Below are positions 24,358 through 33,372 of a stretch of DNA of 64,000 nucleotides, piece after piece. The notes under the pieces were generated by a model. It ran no database searches. It was not told the origin of the DNA and worked only from the letters and a program-made list of their open reading frames with translations. Every line of letters starts with the position of its first letter. The stretch's first letter is position 1. This DNA is from Clostridium sardiniense. GTDB taxonomy: Bacteria; Bacillota; Clostridia; Clostridiales; Clostridiaceae. Where the stretch lies: positions 62,001 to 126,000 of the forward strand of contig NZ_JAFBDA010000001.1 of NCBI RefSeq assembly GCF_016907995.1, given 5' to 3'. Both the position numbers and the translations under genes were made by a program.

Positions 24358-26166
24358 GTGTGTGTGGAATCTTTAATTATTATGCAAACTGGGAATTTGC
24401 AAGATAATACAGTTATATTAATATTGTTTTGTCTGGTTTTAGCTCTCATCTGGATATTTATTATGGTGATGAATAAAGATACAAATAGAAAGTATGAAAT
24501 AATAAGACGAGAGTTAGATACGTTAGTTAGAAAAAACGAAAATATAGATATAGTAACTGCAAAGATAAAAAGTGAAAGAGTTAATTCACAAAAGAATTTC
24601 AAGCTTCTTTATGATAAGTCAAGCGATATTATAACCTTAAATGATTTCTTAAAAGCAATATCAATTTCAAGAGAAGAGTTTAATAGACTTATAGATTCTG
24701 CTAAAAAAGAAGAGCATTTTGAATTTGAGTATTCAGTAAAAGATGAGGGTATAGAGCGATTTGTTAGGGCGTATGCTCACATAATAAGTAATAATAGAGT
24801 TGATATTATCTTAACTGATATTACTTATGAAAGAAGTGGTGATATTACTTATCAAGTTGATGAAGGAATAGATCCACTAACAGGACTTATCAATAGAAAT
24901 AATTACAAAAGAGAGATAAAAAAGCTTATTGATGACTATAGATTTTCATATGGTGCTTTTTTATTTATAGATATAGATGAATTCCAAACATACAATAAAG
25001 TCTATGGACATGAATTTGGAGATGAAGTTATTAAAACTTTTGCTGCAAGGCTTAAAGGCTATAGTGATGAGAAGACAGTAGTTTTTAGATTTGTAGGAGA
25101 TCAATTTGGAGTTTATAGACATGGATTTAATAAAAGAAAAGATATGGAATCTTTCTTAAATGATATAAGGACTAGATTAACTATAAATACTTTAATAAAT
25201 AATACAGAAGTTAATATAACCTGCTCAATAGGTATATCTATTTTAAGTTTTGACGTTGCAACAGAGGATGGCCTTTATAAATATGCTGAGTTTGCAATGC
25301 AAGAAGCTAAAAAGATTAGAAAGCCTTTAGAAACAACTTTAAATTATTTTAATAAAAATCAGTATGAAAAATATAAAAAGATAAATAAAAAGCAGCTAAG
25401 ATTACAAAAGGTTATAGAGGATAGGAAGTATTATAGTATATTCCAGCCAATTGTATATTTAGATGATATGAGTCTTTATGGAATAGAGGGATTAACCCGT
25501 ATTAAAGATAGAACTTATAGGAGCATAGTTGACTTTTTAGATATAGCAAAAGAAAAGGGATTAGAAGATTATGCAGCAATGAAATTTGGCGTTAATGTTT
25601 ATAATGATTATATAAGCTCTTCTTTCTACAATAAAATTAAAATATTTATAAATGTTAATTTTAGTGAGATGAATGAAGATGATGGATATAGATATGTAGC
25701 TGAGACAAAAAATGAACTTAAAAACATTGGTGTAGATATGGATAGCATTGATAATTATAAGAATATAGTTGTAGAATTTTCCGAGAGAACATCCTATAAT
25801 GTGAATGAAAAATTGGAAAATATGCTTAATAAATATAGAGAGCAAAATATTCAAATAGCAATTGATGATTTTGGAGCTGGATATGCAAATGAGTCTTTAA
25901 TTCTTAAAATAAAACCAGATATAGTAAAGCTAGATAAAGAGCTTATTTGTAATATAGATAAAGATGAGTATACTAAGACAGTAACAACAAATATAATAAC
26001 AATGCTTAAAAAGCTTGGAGTTAAAATTGTTGCAGAAGGCATAGAAACAAAGGAAGAATTTGATTTTGTTAGAGCCTTAGGTGTTGATTTTGGCCAAGGA
26101 TGCTATATTCAAAAACCAACTAAAATAGAAGAAATAAAATTAGACTATAGCGAAATAATAAAATAG
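24358..26166 (+). CDS. Membrane c-di-GMP phosphodiesterase with degenerate GGDEF and intact EAL domains
   Basis: Predicted to hydrolyse c-di-GMP at the membrane. Domains: one transmembrane helix (about 17-37), a short coiled linker, a PAS-like region, a GGDEF domain (about 170-340) and an EAL domain (about 360-600). The GGDEF active site reads VGDQF (246-250), so cyclase activity should be lost, though GTP binding may remain. In the EAL domain the signature is EGL (377-379), and the catalytic set is kept: NVNF asparagine, EFSE glutamate, D503-D504 in IDDFGAG, K524 in IVKLD and E560 in AEGIE. Start codons GTG at 24358 or 24364 are both possible after GAGGGG. It may tune the biofilm and capsule loci nearby, but no direct link is seen. 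Confidence 0.88.
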   Translation: MCVESLIIMQTGNLQDNTVILILFCLVLALIWIFIMVMNKDTNRKYEIIRRELDTLVRKNENIDIVTAKIKSERVNSQKNFKLLYDKSSDIITLNDFLKAISISREEFNRLIDSAKKEEHFEFEYSVKDEGIERFVRAYAHIISNNRVDIILTDITYERSGDITYQVDEGIDPLTGLINRNNYKREIKKLIDDYRFSYGAFLFIDIDEFQTYNKVYGHEFGDEVIKTFAARLKGYSDEKTVVFRFVGDQFGVYRHGFNKRKDMESFLNDIRTRLTINTLINNTEVNITCSIGISILSFDVATEDGLYKYAEFAMQEAKKIRKPLETTLNYFNKNQYEKYKKINKKQLRLQKVIEDRKYYSIFQPIVYLDDMSLYGIEGLTRIKDRTYRSIVDFLDIAKEKGLEDYAAMKFGVNVYNDYISSSFYNKIKIFINVNFSEMNEDDGYRYVAETKNELKNIGVDMDSIDNYKNIVVEFSERTSYNVNEKLENMLNKYREQNIQIAIDDFGAGYANESLILKIKPDIVKLDKELICNIDKDEYTKTVTTNIITMLKKLGVKIVAEGIETKEEFDFVRALGVDFGQGCYIQKPTKIEEIKLDYSEIIK

Positions 26167-26197
26167 GCTAAATATAATATAAGGATGGTAGATTATT

Positions 26198-27319
26198 ATG
26201 AAACCTATAAAAGTATTATCAGTCTTTGGAACAAGACCAGAAGGAATAAAGATGTGTCCTTTAGTTAAGGCACTTGAAAGAGATAATAGATTTGAATCAA
26301 TAGTTTGTGATACAGCACAACATAGAGATATGCTAGATACTGTACTTGAGATATTTGATGTAAAGCAAGACTATGATTTAGATATAATGGCACATGGACA
26401 AACAATAATAGATATATCAACTAAGGTTTTAAGAGGAGTAGATGAAGTAATTAAAAAGTGTACTCCAGATATAGTTCTAGTTCATGGAGACACTTCAACA
26501 ACATTAAATGTAGCTCTTGCTGCATTTTATAATCAAGTTCCAGTAGGACACGTTGAAGCAGGACTTAGAACATATGATATATATTCACCATTTCCAGAGG
26601 AAGCAAATAGAAAATTAACTGGTAGCATTGCAACAATGCATTTTGCTCCAACAGAAACTAATAGGGGTAATCTTCTAAGAGAAGGAGTAAATCCTGATAA
26701 TATATTCATAACAGGAAATACAGTAATAGATGCACTTTTAAGTGTAATAGATGAAAATTTAGTATTTGAACAAGAAGTATTAAATGATATAAATTACAAG
26801 AATAAAGATGTAATATTATTAACTACTCATAGAAGAGAGAATTGGGGAGAACCAATGGAAAATATCTTTAAAGCTATGATAAAGTTAGTTGAAGAAGATG
26901 AAAGAGTTGAAGTGATATTCCCAATGCACAAAAATCCTGCAATAAGAGAACTTGCACATAGTTATTTTGATAAATATAAAGGAAGAGTTCATCTTATAGA
27001 ACCTCTAGAATATGTTGAGTTTGCAAATCTTATGTCAAGAGTTAAGCTTATAATGACAGATTCAGGTGGTATACAAGAGGAGGCACCAACTCTTGGAAAA
27101 CCAGTTATGGTTCTTAGAACAGAAACAGAAAGGCCAGAGGCAGTAGAAGCAGGAACTATAAAACTTGCTGGGATAGACACTGATAATATATATAATGAAG
27201 CAAAAGAGCTTCTAACAAATAAAGAAGCTTACGAAAAGATGGCACATGCTGCAAATCCATATGGAGATGGAAAAGCATGTATCAGAATATTAGATGAAAT
27301 AGATAAATATTTTAATTAA
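26198..27319 (+). CDS. wecB: UDP-N-acetylglucosamine 2-epimerase (non-hydrolysing)
   Basis: Interconverts UDP-GlcNAc and UDP-ManNAc for cell-surface polymers. The 373 residues begin with the family pattern VLSVFGTRPEGIKMCPLVKAL and include HGDTSTT, GHVEAGLRTYD, FPEEANR, TTHRRENWG and DSGGIQEEAP. UDP-ManNAc is the donor used by WecG/TagA-type transferases, one of which is encoded at 41422 in the capsule operon, so this gene may supply it. GGATGG-type ribosome-binding site precedes the ATG. A terminator follows. Confidence 0.94.
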   Translation: MKPIKVLSVFGTRPEGIKMCPLVKALERDNRFESIVCDTAQHRDMLDTVLEIFDVKQDYDLDIMAHGQTIIDISTKVLRGVDEVIKKCTPDIVLVHGDTSTTLNVALAAFYNQVPVGHVEAGLRTYDIYSPFPEEANRKLTGSIATMHFAPTETNRGNLLREGVNPDNIFITGNTVIDALLSVIDENLVFEQEVLNDINYKNKDVILLTTHRRENWGEPMENIFKAMIKLVEEDERVEVIFPMHKNPAIRELAHSYFDKYKGRVHLIEPLEYVEFANLMSRVKLIMTDSGGIQEEAPTLGKPVMVLRTETERPEAVEAGTIKLAGIDTDNIYNEAKELLTNKEAYEKMAHAANPYGDGKACIRILDEIDKYFN

Positions 27320-27321
27320 AG

Positions 27322-27363
27322 AAAATCCTTCTGATTATATAGATAATTAGAAGGATTTTTTAT
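27322..27363 (+). terminator. Terminator after the UDP-GlcNAc 2-epimerase gene
   Basis: AAAATCCTTCT pairs with AGAAGGATTTT and extends into the T-run. Confidence 0.8.
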
Positions 27364-27581
27364 TTCTAATAAGTATGAAAAAATTTACATAAAAAGATAA
27401 AAGTAGATAAAATGTGTTGTTTAGTACATGATATTAGTAGTTTGATACAAAATAATAAAAAATAAATATTAACTATTATATAATTTTAAATACAATTATA
27501 TACTCAGTATTTAATAAAATAAATTTTAATATATAATAAAAATCAAAGGGAATTGGGGTAATAAACTTAAGGAGGAATATT

Positions 27582-28295
27582 ATGGTTAACATTGCTATAT
27601 GTGATGATCAAGGCTATGATCGAATAAATCTAAAAAATATATTAGAAAAGATAGCAATAAAAAATAATATAATAATAAAAATAGAAGAATTTAATTCCGG
27701 TAGAGAACTTTTAAGTGTTTATCAAAGAGATATACCAAAATATGATGTAGTATTTTTAGATATGATTCTTGGTGATTCAAATGGAATAGATATTGCAAAA
27801 AGGATAATAGAATTTAATGAATCAGTAAAATTTATAATTCTAAGTAGTAGCAAAGAATTTATATTAGATGGATATGAAATATCAGCAGTAAATTATATAA
27901 TAAAGCCGCCTTCTATTGATAGAATTGAAAAAGAATTACTTAGAGCTATAGAGATAAGTAATAGTAATGAGGAGTTTTATGAAATAAATAAAAATGGCAG
28001 TAAACTGTTATTGAAGTTAAATGACATATATTACTTAGAAGTAGAACATAGAAAAATAAATGTATACAAAAAAGATGATGTTATTAATTATTATGAAAAA
28101 TTAGAAAATGTTGAAAGAGATCTAGAAGAGAAAGGATTTAAAAGATGTCATAGAAGTTATGTTATAAATATATCTAAGATAAAGGAACTTAAAAGTAATG
28201 AAGTAAGACTGTTGAATGGGCAAGTAATTCCAATTGGTAGAAAATATAGGGAGAGTTTAAAAGAATCTTTCTTTAATTATTTGCAGATGGTATAA
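27582..28295 (+). CDS. LytTR-type response regulator, first copy
   Basis: AgrA/VirR-like regulator of 237 residues. The receiver domain (1-120) has acidic pocket D8-D9, phosphoacceptor D60 in VVFLDMILG and the lysine in IIKPP. A LytTR DNA-binding domain (about 135-235) follows, with YYLEVEHRKINVY, RCHRSYVINISKI and IPIGRKYRESL. AGGAGG precedes the ATG. It is followed by a GHKL sensor kinase, and the whole pair is repeated at 29832-31872 with closely similar sequence. The pairs lie upstream of the sipW operon and are the obvious candidates to control it. Confidence 0.9.
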   Translation: MVNIAICDDQGYDRINLKNILEKIAIKNNIIIKIEEFNSGRELLSVYQRDIPKYDVVFLDMILGDSNGIDIAKRIIEFNESVKFIILSSSKEFILDGYEISAVNYIIKPPSIDRIEKELLRAIEISNSNEEFYEINKNGSKLLLKLNDIYYLEVEHRKINVYKKDDVINYYEKLENVERDLEEKGFKRCHRSYVINISKIKELKSNEVRLLNGQVIPIGRKYRESLKESFFNYLQMV

Positions 28296-28308
28296 ATTGT
28301 GAGTAATA

Positions 28309-29646
28309 TTGGGGATGAATGAAACAAAAGTTATATTTCTGGCAACAGGTATTTTTATAGCTGTATATAATATATCTATTATAAGGAAATTGGATGATGA
28401 TTTAAATTTTATTAGTAAGATTGGTATATATTTTTTTATGACATCAACAATATTATTATCCTTAGTATCATTTCGTTTTAACGATAATATAAATATGAAT
28501 ACATTATTATTCTCTGTTTTGCTAAGTGTAGTAACTTTATTCACAAAGAGTAGTAAAGGGGAGGTATTATTCCTATCTGGAATAATACCTATTAATATAA
28601 TTAATTTTCAAAATATAATATTTTCATCTTATGAATTAATTACAAAAAATAATATAAGTAACATTAATACTTCAATACAAAGCTTAGATAAAACAAGAAC
28701 TGTAGTTTTATATATTACTTTGGTAATAATAACTCTTAAAATAGTAAGTAACGTAATAATTAATAATAGTGAGTATATAGAAAAGAGTCTTGAAAATGAA
28801 AAAAGTTTAGGAATAAAGCTGATATTAATATTTTCATATATGGTTAATATTGGGTTTGTTCAGTATCTTTACGTATTAGGTAATACTAGAGGTTTTTCAA
28901 TATTTGTGCTATTTTGTTCTGCTACTAATTTATTGATTAGTTGGTTTATAATCAAAAATTCAATAGCAAAAGGTACTGCAAAGAAGTTTAAAGAAAAGAC
29001 TGATTTATTAAATGAGCAAATAAAAAATCAATATAATCACTATGTTGAACTTGAAAAATATTATAGTGAAATATTTAGAATAAAGCATGATATAAATAAT
29101 CATAATAATATAATCTCAGTACTTCTTCAAAATGAAGAGTATAATGAGCTTAAAAACTATATGGATAAATATTGTTCTAATATTATAGATTTAGAAAGGG
29201 ATATTTTAATTTGTAAAAATAAAATAATAGATGCCATATGTTTAAGTAAAAAAATAATATGTGAAGAAAAGGGGATAGACATAAACTTTGATATTAAAGT
29301 ACCTGAAAATATTAATATAGATGATTTAGATTTATGCGCTATATATGGAAATCTTTTAGATAATGCTATAGAGGCCTGTGATAGAATAGATGATAAGTAT
29401 AGGGAAAAAGTTATAGATATTCAGTCAAAAGTATCAAATGGATATTTAACTATAAAGTTAATAAATTCAAAGGCCGATGTATCTATAAGGAAAGATAATA
29501 AGTTTATAACTTTAAAGAAAGATAAGAAATATCATGGAATAGGCATTGAAAGTGTCAGAAGGAGCATTAATAGATATAATGGGCAACTTATCCTAAAGGA
29601 TAAAGGCGAAACTTTTATAGCGTGCGTAATAATTAAAAATAAATGA
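28309..29646 (+). CDS. AgrC-like sensor histidine kinase, first copy
   Basis: Membrane sensor of about 445 residues: six or seven hydrophobic segments in the first 220 residues, a coiled linker, the phosphoacceptor H260 in RIKHDINNHNN and a GHKL ATPase domain with N-box YGNLLDNAIEACDRI and G-box KYHGIGIESVRRS. This is the quorum-peptide type of kinase. The start is uncertain: TTG at 28309 or ATG at 28315, neither with a strong ribosome-binding site. It probably pairs with the LytTR regulator just upstream. No agrB or agrD gene for a peptide signal is seen near, so the stimulus is unknown. Confidence 0.88.
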   Translation: MGMNETKVIFLATGIFIAVYNISIIRKLDDDLNFISKIGIYFFMTSTILLSLVSFRFNDNINMNTLLFSVLLSVVTLFTKSSKGEVLFLSGIIPINIINFQNIIFSSYELITKNNISNINTSIQSLDKTRTVVLYITLVIITLKIVSNVIINNSEYIEKSLENEKSLGIKLILIFSYMVNIGFVQYLYVLGNTRGFSIFVLFCSATNLLISWFIIKNSIAKGTAKKFKEKTDLLNEQIKNQYNHYVELEKYYSEIFRIKHDINNHNNIISVLLQNEEYNELKNYMDKYCSNIIDLERDILICKNKIIDAICLSKKIICEEKGIDINFDIKVPENINIDDLDLCAIYGNLLDNAIEACDRIDDKYREKVIDIQSKVSNGYLTIKLINSKADVSIRKDNKFITLKKDKKYHGIGIESVRRSINRYNGQLILKDKGETFIACVIIKNK

Positions 29647-29652
29647 TTATTT

Positions 29653-29691
29653 GGGATTAATGTAGGAGTTTTCTTATATTAATCCTTTTTA
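29653..29691 (+). terminator. Terminator between the two regulator/kinase pairs
   Basis: GGATTAAT pairs with ATTAATCC across a 16-base loop, followed by five T. Confidence 0.65.
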
Positions 29692-29831
29692 AAATAGAAT
29701 TTAAATAGGCCTACTATCATATAATTTTAATATGTGTTTAATTAAATATATAAGTAAATATTGTAAAAAAATAGTAAATGATATATAATTTACTGGTTGG
29801 AAAAAAATGTAACTGAAGGATTGGAGATAAT

Positions 29832-30545
29832 ATGATTAATATAGCTATATGTGATGATGAAATACATGATTTAAATTATCTTAAATGTATAATAGAAAAA
29901 ATATCATTAGACAATAATATTGTTATTAATACAGAATGCTTTAGTGATGCAGAAGAACTAATTAAATTATACAAAAGAGATACTCCAGAATATAATGTGA
30001 TTTTTCTAGATATAATGCTTGGAAAATACAATGGAATAGATATAGCAAAGAAGATATTAAATATAGACAAATCAGTTAAATTTATAATATTAAGTAGCAC
30101 AAAAGAATATGTTTTTAATGGATATGAAATAATGGCAGTAAATTATATTTTAAAGCCAGCAAGTGAAGAGAAAATAAAGAAAGAATTGTATAGGGCATTA
30201 GATATCAGAAATAGTAATAGAGGTTTTTATGAAATAAATAGATGTGGAAAAAAACAATTTATTAATTTGGGTGATATATATTACTTTGAAATAAATAAAA
30301 GAAAGATAAATGTTTATATGGACAAGCAACAGTTGGAGTATTATGAAAAAATAGAGAATATAGAGAATGATTTATTAGATAAAGGATTTATCAGATGTCA
30401 TAGAGGATATGTTATAAATATTTCAAAAGTAAAAGAGATAGATGGAAATGATATAACTTTAATAAACGGAGAAATAATTCCTATTGGGAGAAAATATAAA
30501 CAGAATTTAAAAGAGTCTTTTTTTGATTATCTAGAATTAGTTTGA
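29832..30545 (+). CDS. LytTR-type response regulator, second copy
   Basis: Same length (237 residues) and layout as the regulator at 27582, with D8-D9, D60 in VIFLDIML, the conserved lysine in ILKPA and a LytTR domain ending IPIGRKYKQNLKESFF. By eye roughly half to two thirds of residues are identical between the two, so they arose by tandem duplication. Differences concentrate in the linker and in the central LytTR region, so DNA specificity may overlap. GGAG lies before the ATG. It forms a pair with the kinase at 30559. Confidence 0.9.
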   Translation: MINIAICDDEIHDLNYLKCIIEKISLDNNIVINTECFSDAEELIKLYKRDTPEYNVIFLDIMLGKYNGIDIAKKILNIDKSVKFIILSSTKEYVFNGYEIMAVNYILKPASEEKIKKELYRALDIRNSNRGFYEINRCGKKQFINLGDIYYFEINKRKINVYMDKQQLEYYEKIENIENDLLDKGFIRCHRGYVINISKVKEIDGNDITLINGEIIPIGRKYKQNLKESFFDYLELV

Positions 30546-30558
30546 GGAAAGAATATAA

Positions 30559-31872
30559 ATGGTAGAAATTATATTAAGGATTTTTATATTAGTTATAGTT
30601 TTAAGTTATAGCTTTAAGTTAGTTAATAATTTAGTTTCAGAAAATGGTGGAATTCGGCAAAATATCATAGCTCTTTTATTAGTTGCTCTTCTGGGTACAT
30701 CTTCTATGTATTCTGAATTAAGTAATTATATTTTAGAATATATATTATTTTTTTCAGTTATTTTACTTATAAGTTCTATTTATATTCAGGAAAAATTATC
30801 TATTATATATAGTATAGGCATGGTAGCTATAGCGTTAATAAACTTACAAAATATAACCTTTTGTATAGTTATAATTTTTCAAAAATATAATTTAGGAGTA
30901 AATAATAATACAAAGTTCAATTTATTTTATTTAGTAGTATATATAATATTAATCATTATATGGCTTAAAATGATTATTTCTATGATTATAAAAGATAAAA
31001 AGATAGTATGTATAAAATATAAGAAAAAAGAAATATTCATAAATAATATTTCTTTGATTATTATATATATGATTAATTTAAAGTTATTAAATCATGATTA
31101 TTATGTGGGAAACTCTAGTGAAATTAATATTTTCTTATTATTATTTTCTATTGTAGGGGTATTTACTAGTTATTTAATGATTTCTCAATCTGAATATAGA
31201 TTTAAATTAAGGAAAATGAGGGAAGAAAAGTTAATATTAGATCAGCTTATAAAAGAACAATTAAATTATTATAATGAGCTAGAAAAGCACTATAATAATG
31301 TTATTAAAGTTAAACACGATATGAACAATCATAACAATATCATATCAGCGTTAATTAAAAAGAATGAATATGAGAAGTTAGAAGATTATATTAGAAATAT
31401 TGATAAAGTTTTTAATAAGATTAATAACGATATCTTAATATGTGACAATAAAATAATAGATGCTATATGCGTAAGCAAAAGGGCTATTTGTAAGAAGAAA
31501 AATATTAATATATATTTTGATATTGAAATAAGAAATGATATATCAATAGATGATTTAGATTTATGCATTATATATGGAAATCTTTTAGACAATGCTATAG
31601 AGGCATGTGAGAGAATAAAAGATTATAGTATTAAAAAAGTTATAAAAATTGAATCAAGAATATCAAATGATTTTTTTATGATAAAGGTTGAGAATTCCAA
31701 CTCAGAGAATGTAGTAATCAAAAATAATAAGTTCATAACGTTAAAGCATGATAAAAAGTTTCATGGTATAGGTTTAGACAACGTTAGGCAAAGTATTGAA
31801 AAGTATAATGGGGAATTAATTTTAAAAGATAAAAAAGATATATTTATAGCAAAATTAATAATGAAAATATAA
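30559..31872 (+). CDS. AgrC-like sensor histidine kinase, second copy
   Basis: A 437-residue membrane kinase paralogous to the one at 28309: multi-spanning N-terminal region, phosphoacceptor H253 in VKHDMNNHNN, N-box YGNLLDNAIEACERI and G-box FHGIGLDNVRQS. The catalytic halves of the two kinases are very alike, while the membrane sensor halves have diverged strongly, which suggests different stimuli feeding related outputs. GAGGAAAG precedes the ATG. A very strong terminator ends this transcript just before the sipW promoter region. Confidence 0.88.
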   Translation: MVEIILRIFILVIVLSYSFKLVNNLVSENGGIRQNIIALLLVALLGTSSMYSELSNYILEYILFFSVILLISSIYIQEKLSIIYSIGMVAIALINLQNITFCIVIIFQKYNLGVNNNTKFNLFYLVVYIILIIIWLKMIISMIIKDKKIVCIKYKKKEIFINNISLIIIYMINLKLLNHDYYVGNSSEINIFLLLFSIVGVFTSYLMISQSEYRFKLRKMREEKLILDQLIKEQLNYYNELEKHYNNVIKVKHDMNNHNNIISALIKKNEYEKLEDYIRNIDKVFNKINNDILICDNKIIDAICVSKRAICKKKNINIYFDIEIRNDISIDDLDLCIIYGNLLDNAIEACERIKDYSIKKVIKIESRISNDFFMIKVENSNSENVVIKNNKFITLKHDKKFHGIGLDNVRQSIEKYNGELILKDKKDIFIAKLIMKI

Positions 31873-31891
31873 ATTGAAATTTTATAGAGGT

Positions 31892-31935
31892 AAAGCATTA
31901 ATAAGAACTTAATAGTTCTTATTAATGCTTTTTTG
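31892..31935 (+). terminator. Strong terminator after the second kinase
   Basis: AAAGCATTAATAAGAACT pairs perfectly over 18 bp with its complement around a 4-base loop, then a T-run. The distal arm (ATTAATGCTTTT) is also the first part of the direct repeat described at 31921-32214. Confidence 0.9.
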
Positions 31936-32214
31936 CTGTTTAGAACAAATTATAGGTTGTTAATTACAAATATGTTGTTATGGATTTTAATGGATGATAA
32001 AAATATAGAGAACTAAATTTTAAGAGAAATAGTGATTATAGTATACAAATCAGAAGATTAAGATTTGTATAAAATAGATAAAAATATATGAGACTATATT
32101 AATGCTTTTGTTATTTGGAACAAATTAAATGTTATTAATTACAAATATGTTGTTGCAAATTTTAATAAATGATAAAAATATAAAGGGTTAAGTTTTAGAA
32201 ATAATGGTGATTAA
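31921..32214 (+). repeat. Duplicated promoter/leader upstream of sipW (two copies, period about 175 bp)
   Basis: Copy A (31921-32040) and copy B (32098-32214) are colinear and closely similar, starting ATTAATGCTTTT and running to the ribosome-binding site and start of sipW. They share an identical 20-base block (31960-31979 and 32135-32154), GAACAAATTA (31943 and 32118) and ATGATAAAAATATA (31994 and 32169). Copy A ends in a decayed version of the sipW start region (AATAGTGATTATA against AATGGTGATTAAATG). Within each copy an A[T/G]GTT[A/G]TT[A/G] motif occurs twice, 18 bp apart. Between them lies a perfect 10-bp inverted repeat TATACAAATC/GATTTGTATA (32042-32071). These are candidate binding sites for the two LytTR regulators upstream. 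Confidence 0.7.
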
Positions 32215-32730
32215 ATGAGAGAGAAGAGTAAGGGGAAATTAGTTAAGGATATTATTTCTTATATTGTTATAGCAATAGTATTTATCTTTATGGTTATATC
32301 AATTTTAAGTAATGTTGGATTGTTTGGGTATAAGTTTTATGATGTTTTGACCGGAAGTATGAGTCCAACTATAAATCCTGGAAATCTTATTGTTGTTAAG
32401 GAAATAGATGATAGTGAGGTAAAAGAAGGGGATATTATAACCTTTAAAGGAAATAGTACAAGCAACTTAACAACACATAGAGTTGTTGAAGTGATAGAAA
32501 AGGATAAAAATATTAAATTCCAAACAAAGGGGGATGCTAATGATGTTTTAGATCCTATGCTTATTGATGGAAACCTTTTGGTTGGAAAGGTAGTATTTGA
32601 TATTCCTTATATGGGAAAGGTTATGAGCTTTATAAATCAGTATAGAGTAGTCATAGTCATTTTAATAATAGCTTATTTATGTTTTGGCACGTTTTATAAG
32701 GGGGCTAAGGCAATTAAAAATAAAGATTAA
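32215..32730 (+). CDS. sipW: SipW-type (ER-like) signal peptidase I
   Basis: Membrane signal peptidase that processes the matrix proteins encoded next to it. The 171 residues have transmembrane helices at about 13-35 and 143-162. The catalytic serine is S48 in GSMSPTI, and a histidine (H88 in TTHRVVEV) replaces the lysine of ordinary bacterial signal peptidases, as in SipW. The ATG follows GGTGATTAA, which is part of the repeat upstream. First gene of a six-gene surface-protein operon whose layout resembles the sipW-bsa biofilm locus of C. perfringens. Confidence 0.92.
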   Translation: MREKSKGKLVKDIISYIVIAIVFIFMVISILSNVGLFGYKFYDVLTGSMSPTINPGNLIVVKEIDDSEVKEGDIITFKGNSTSNLTTHRVVEVIEKDKNIKFQTKGDANDVLDPMLIDGNLLVGKVVFDIPYMGKVMSFINQYRVVIVILIIAYLCFGTFYKGAKAIKNKD

Positions 32731-32751
32731 TTTAATTTTATGGAGGGTTTT

Positions 32752-33348
32752 ATGGGAAAGAAAAAAATTATAGGGTTATGTTTAGCAGTAGGATTAATGG
32801 TTGGAGTAGTTGGAGGATCACTTGCGTGGTTTACAGATAACGCTGAAGTTCCTAATAGCTTTGCAACACAAGGCAATGGAATAGATGAAACTAATGGAAT
32901 AAAAATAGAGGAAGTATTTGATAATGAGTTAGCAAGTAAGGTATTACCAGGAACTGATGTAAATAAAGATGCTAAAGTTAAAAATACAGCTAGTTACGAT
33001 CAGATTATTAGAGTTAAGTTTGAAAAGGAATGGACAACAAACACAGATGGTAAAAACTTAAATCTTGATTTCATAGAATTAAAATATCAAAATTTAACTG
33101 AAACACCTGAAACTAATAAATGGATTGATGGGAAAGATGGATACTTCTATTACAACGGAGTTGTTGCAGCTGGTACAGCTACAGAATATCTTTTAGATAG
33201 TGTTAAATTAAGCTCTCAAGCTGACAATAATTACAAAAATGTAGGATATGATGTAATAGTTAAAGCTGAAGGTATACAAGCTTCAAATGGAGCAGTAAGC
33301 AGTGCTTGGACAACTGCACCAGACGTTATAAAGAATTTAGGTAATTAA
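32752..33348 (+). CDS. TasA/BsaA-like SipW-dependent matrix or pilus subunit
   Basis: Secreted structural protein of 198 residues. The N-terminus has the SipW-type signal (GLMVGVVGGSLAWFTDNAEVPN), matching the GxxAWFTD pattern of SipW substrates such as TasA and camelysin. The mature part is a beta-rich TasA fold with IIRVKFEKEW and WIDGKDGYFYYN. A GTG/ATG exists 12 bases upstream, but GGAGGG sits correctly for the ATG at 32752. It should be the main fibre subunit. A second subunit at 34035 shares the DGNDGYFYYN segment. Confidence 0.85.
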   Translation: MGKKKIIGLCLAVGLMVGVVGGSLAWFTDNAEVPNSFATQGNGIDETNGIKIEEVFDNELASKVLPGTDVNKDAKVKNTASYDQIIRVKFEKEWTTNTDGKNLNLDFIELKYQNLTETPETNKWIDGKDGYFYYNGVVAAGTATEYLLDSVKLSSQADNNYKNVGYDVIVKAEGIQASNGAVSSAWTTAPDVIKNLGN

Positions 33349-33372
33349 TATTAAAAATAAAGGAGTGAGATA

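Noticed and set aside
31954..31980. VirR boxes in the sipW upstream repeat
   Set aside because: No CCAGTTNTNCAC-like sequence; the repeated A[T/G]GTT[A/G]TT[A/G] motif is different and its 18-bp spacing is shorter than usual for LytTR sites.
29647..32214. agrD/agrB autoinducing peptide genes next to the AgrC-like kinases
   Set aside because: No short ORF with an AgrD-like cysteine core and no AgrB-like membrane protease were found in the gaps.
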